Shown: piece by piece, positions 6,553 through 6,824 of the stretch | Numbering within the stretch: the first letter of the stretch is position 1 | How the letters are laid out: each line of letters begins with the position of its first letter | From: an uncultured Clostridia bacterium | GTDB lineage: Bacteria > Bacillota > Clostridia > Lachnospirales > Anaerotignaceae | DNA: 6,824 nt | Assembly (NCBI GenBank): GCA_958420075.1 | Contig: CATZIM010000093.1 | Coordinates: 1-6,824, forward strand | Direction: 5' to 3' | Position numbers and translations under genes: made by a program | Notes under the pieces: model-generated | Seen by the model: only the letters and a program-made list of their open reading frames with translations | Databases searched by the model: none | Told to the model about the DNA's origin: nothing

Positions 6553-6824
6553 TGACGTTTTGTAATTTCTACATAATACATATAGAAAAAGGAAAATTTT
6601 TGTTCATTATTTTCTTTGTGTGTTTTGTGGGAGGAATTTCTATGTGATGTGTCCGTCCTGTGAGGTTATGATAAGGGGTGGACAATTGTCTGTATTATAT
6701 GAACTGGACAAAAAACGGCTGGGTATTTTGTCATTGGTTTGAAAGCATATAAAAGATACGAAACGGCTGCGCAAGATTTTCTTTGAAAATTTATACAATT
6801 TTTGTACCAATATGTACCTGACAT
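6553..6824. other. AT-rich upstream region without a convincing gene
   Basis: These 272 bases upstream of the promoter hold no reading frame with recognisable protein features. Visible items are: TGTACC twice (6803-6808 and 6813-6818), spaced one helical turn apart; the palindrome GACAATTGTC (6681-6690); TGGACA twice (6679-6684 and 6705-6710); and AAACGGCTG twice (6713-6721 and 6761-6769, 48 bp apart). A plus-strand frame of 31 codons (6647-6742) is discussed under findings. No terminator hairpin with a T-run was seen on either strand. The stretch may be regulatory DNA of the operon or the border to an upstream gene outside the window. Confidence 0.5.

Noticed and set aside
6640..6824. Minus-strand frames without stops for about 52 and 60 codons at the right edge, possible end of an upstream gene
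   Set aside because: Two frames are open over the same AT-rich stretch, and neither product looks like a known protein end. Without sequence beyond 6824 this cannot be supported.

Overview
The window holds one minus-strand catabolic operon for four-carbon sugar acids (threonate/erythronate type), plus its promoter region. It reads from right to left. Strong Shine-Dalgarno (SD) sequences of the AGGAGG type, a consensus sigma-A promoter, moderate GC content and a GntP permease suggest an anaerobic Bacillota, most likely a gut Clostridia/Lachnospiraceae-type organism. This taxonomic guess rests on general style only; there is no marker gene.

Layout in the direction of transcription: a 368-bp upstream region (6457-6824) carries a near-perfect promoter whose spacer is filled by a 14-bp palindrome, a likely operator. 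Then follow a GarR-like beta-hydroxyacid dehydrogenase (6456-5566), a TIM-barrel sugar isomerase/epimerase (5554-4763), an OtnK-type DUF1537 kinase (4761-3502), an OtnC-type class II aldolase/decarboxylase (3497-2904), a second, divergent DUF1537 kinase of DtnK type (2851-1547), a PdxA2-type dehydrogenase (1514-513), and the first 160 codons of a GntP-family permease (482-1, cut by the window edge). Gaps are 1 to 52 bp, with no terminator visible between genes, so this looks like one transcript.

The genes fit two known converging routes. In the L-threonate/D-erythronate route the acid is oxidised at C2, isomerised to 3-oxo-tetronate, phosphorylated by OtnK and decarboxylated by OtnC to dihydroxyacetone phosphate (DHAP). 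In the D-threonate route DtnK phosphorylates first and PdxA2 then oxidises the 4-phosphate, which decarboxylates to DHAP. The permease would supply the substrate and glycolysis would take the DHAP.

Two steps do not match the textbook enzymes. The dehydrogenase resembles GarR (tartronate semialdehyde reductase) more than LtnD, and the isomerase does not resemble the E. coli OtnI/Hyi type. The actual substrates may therefore differ from the named ones. No regulator gene, RNA gene, mobile element, CRISPR array or terminator was found.
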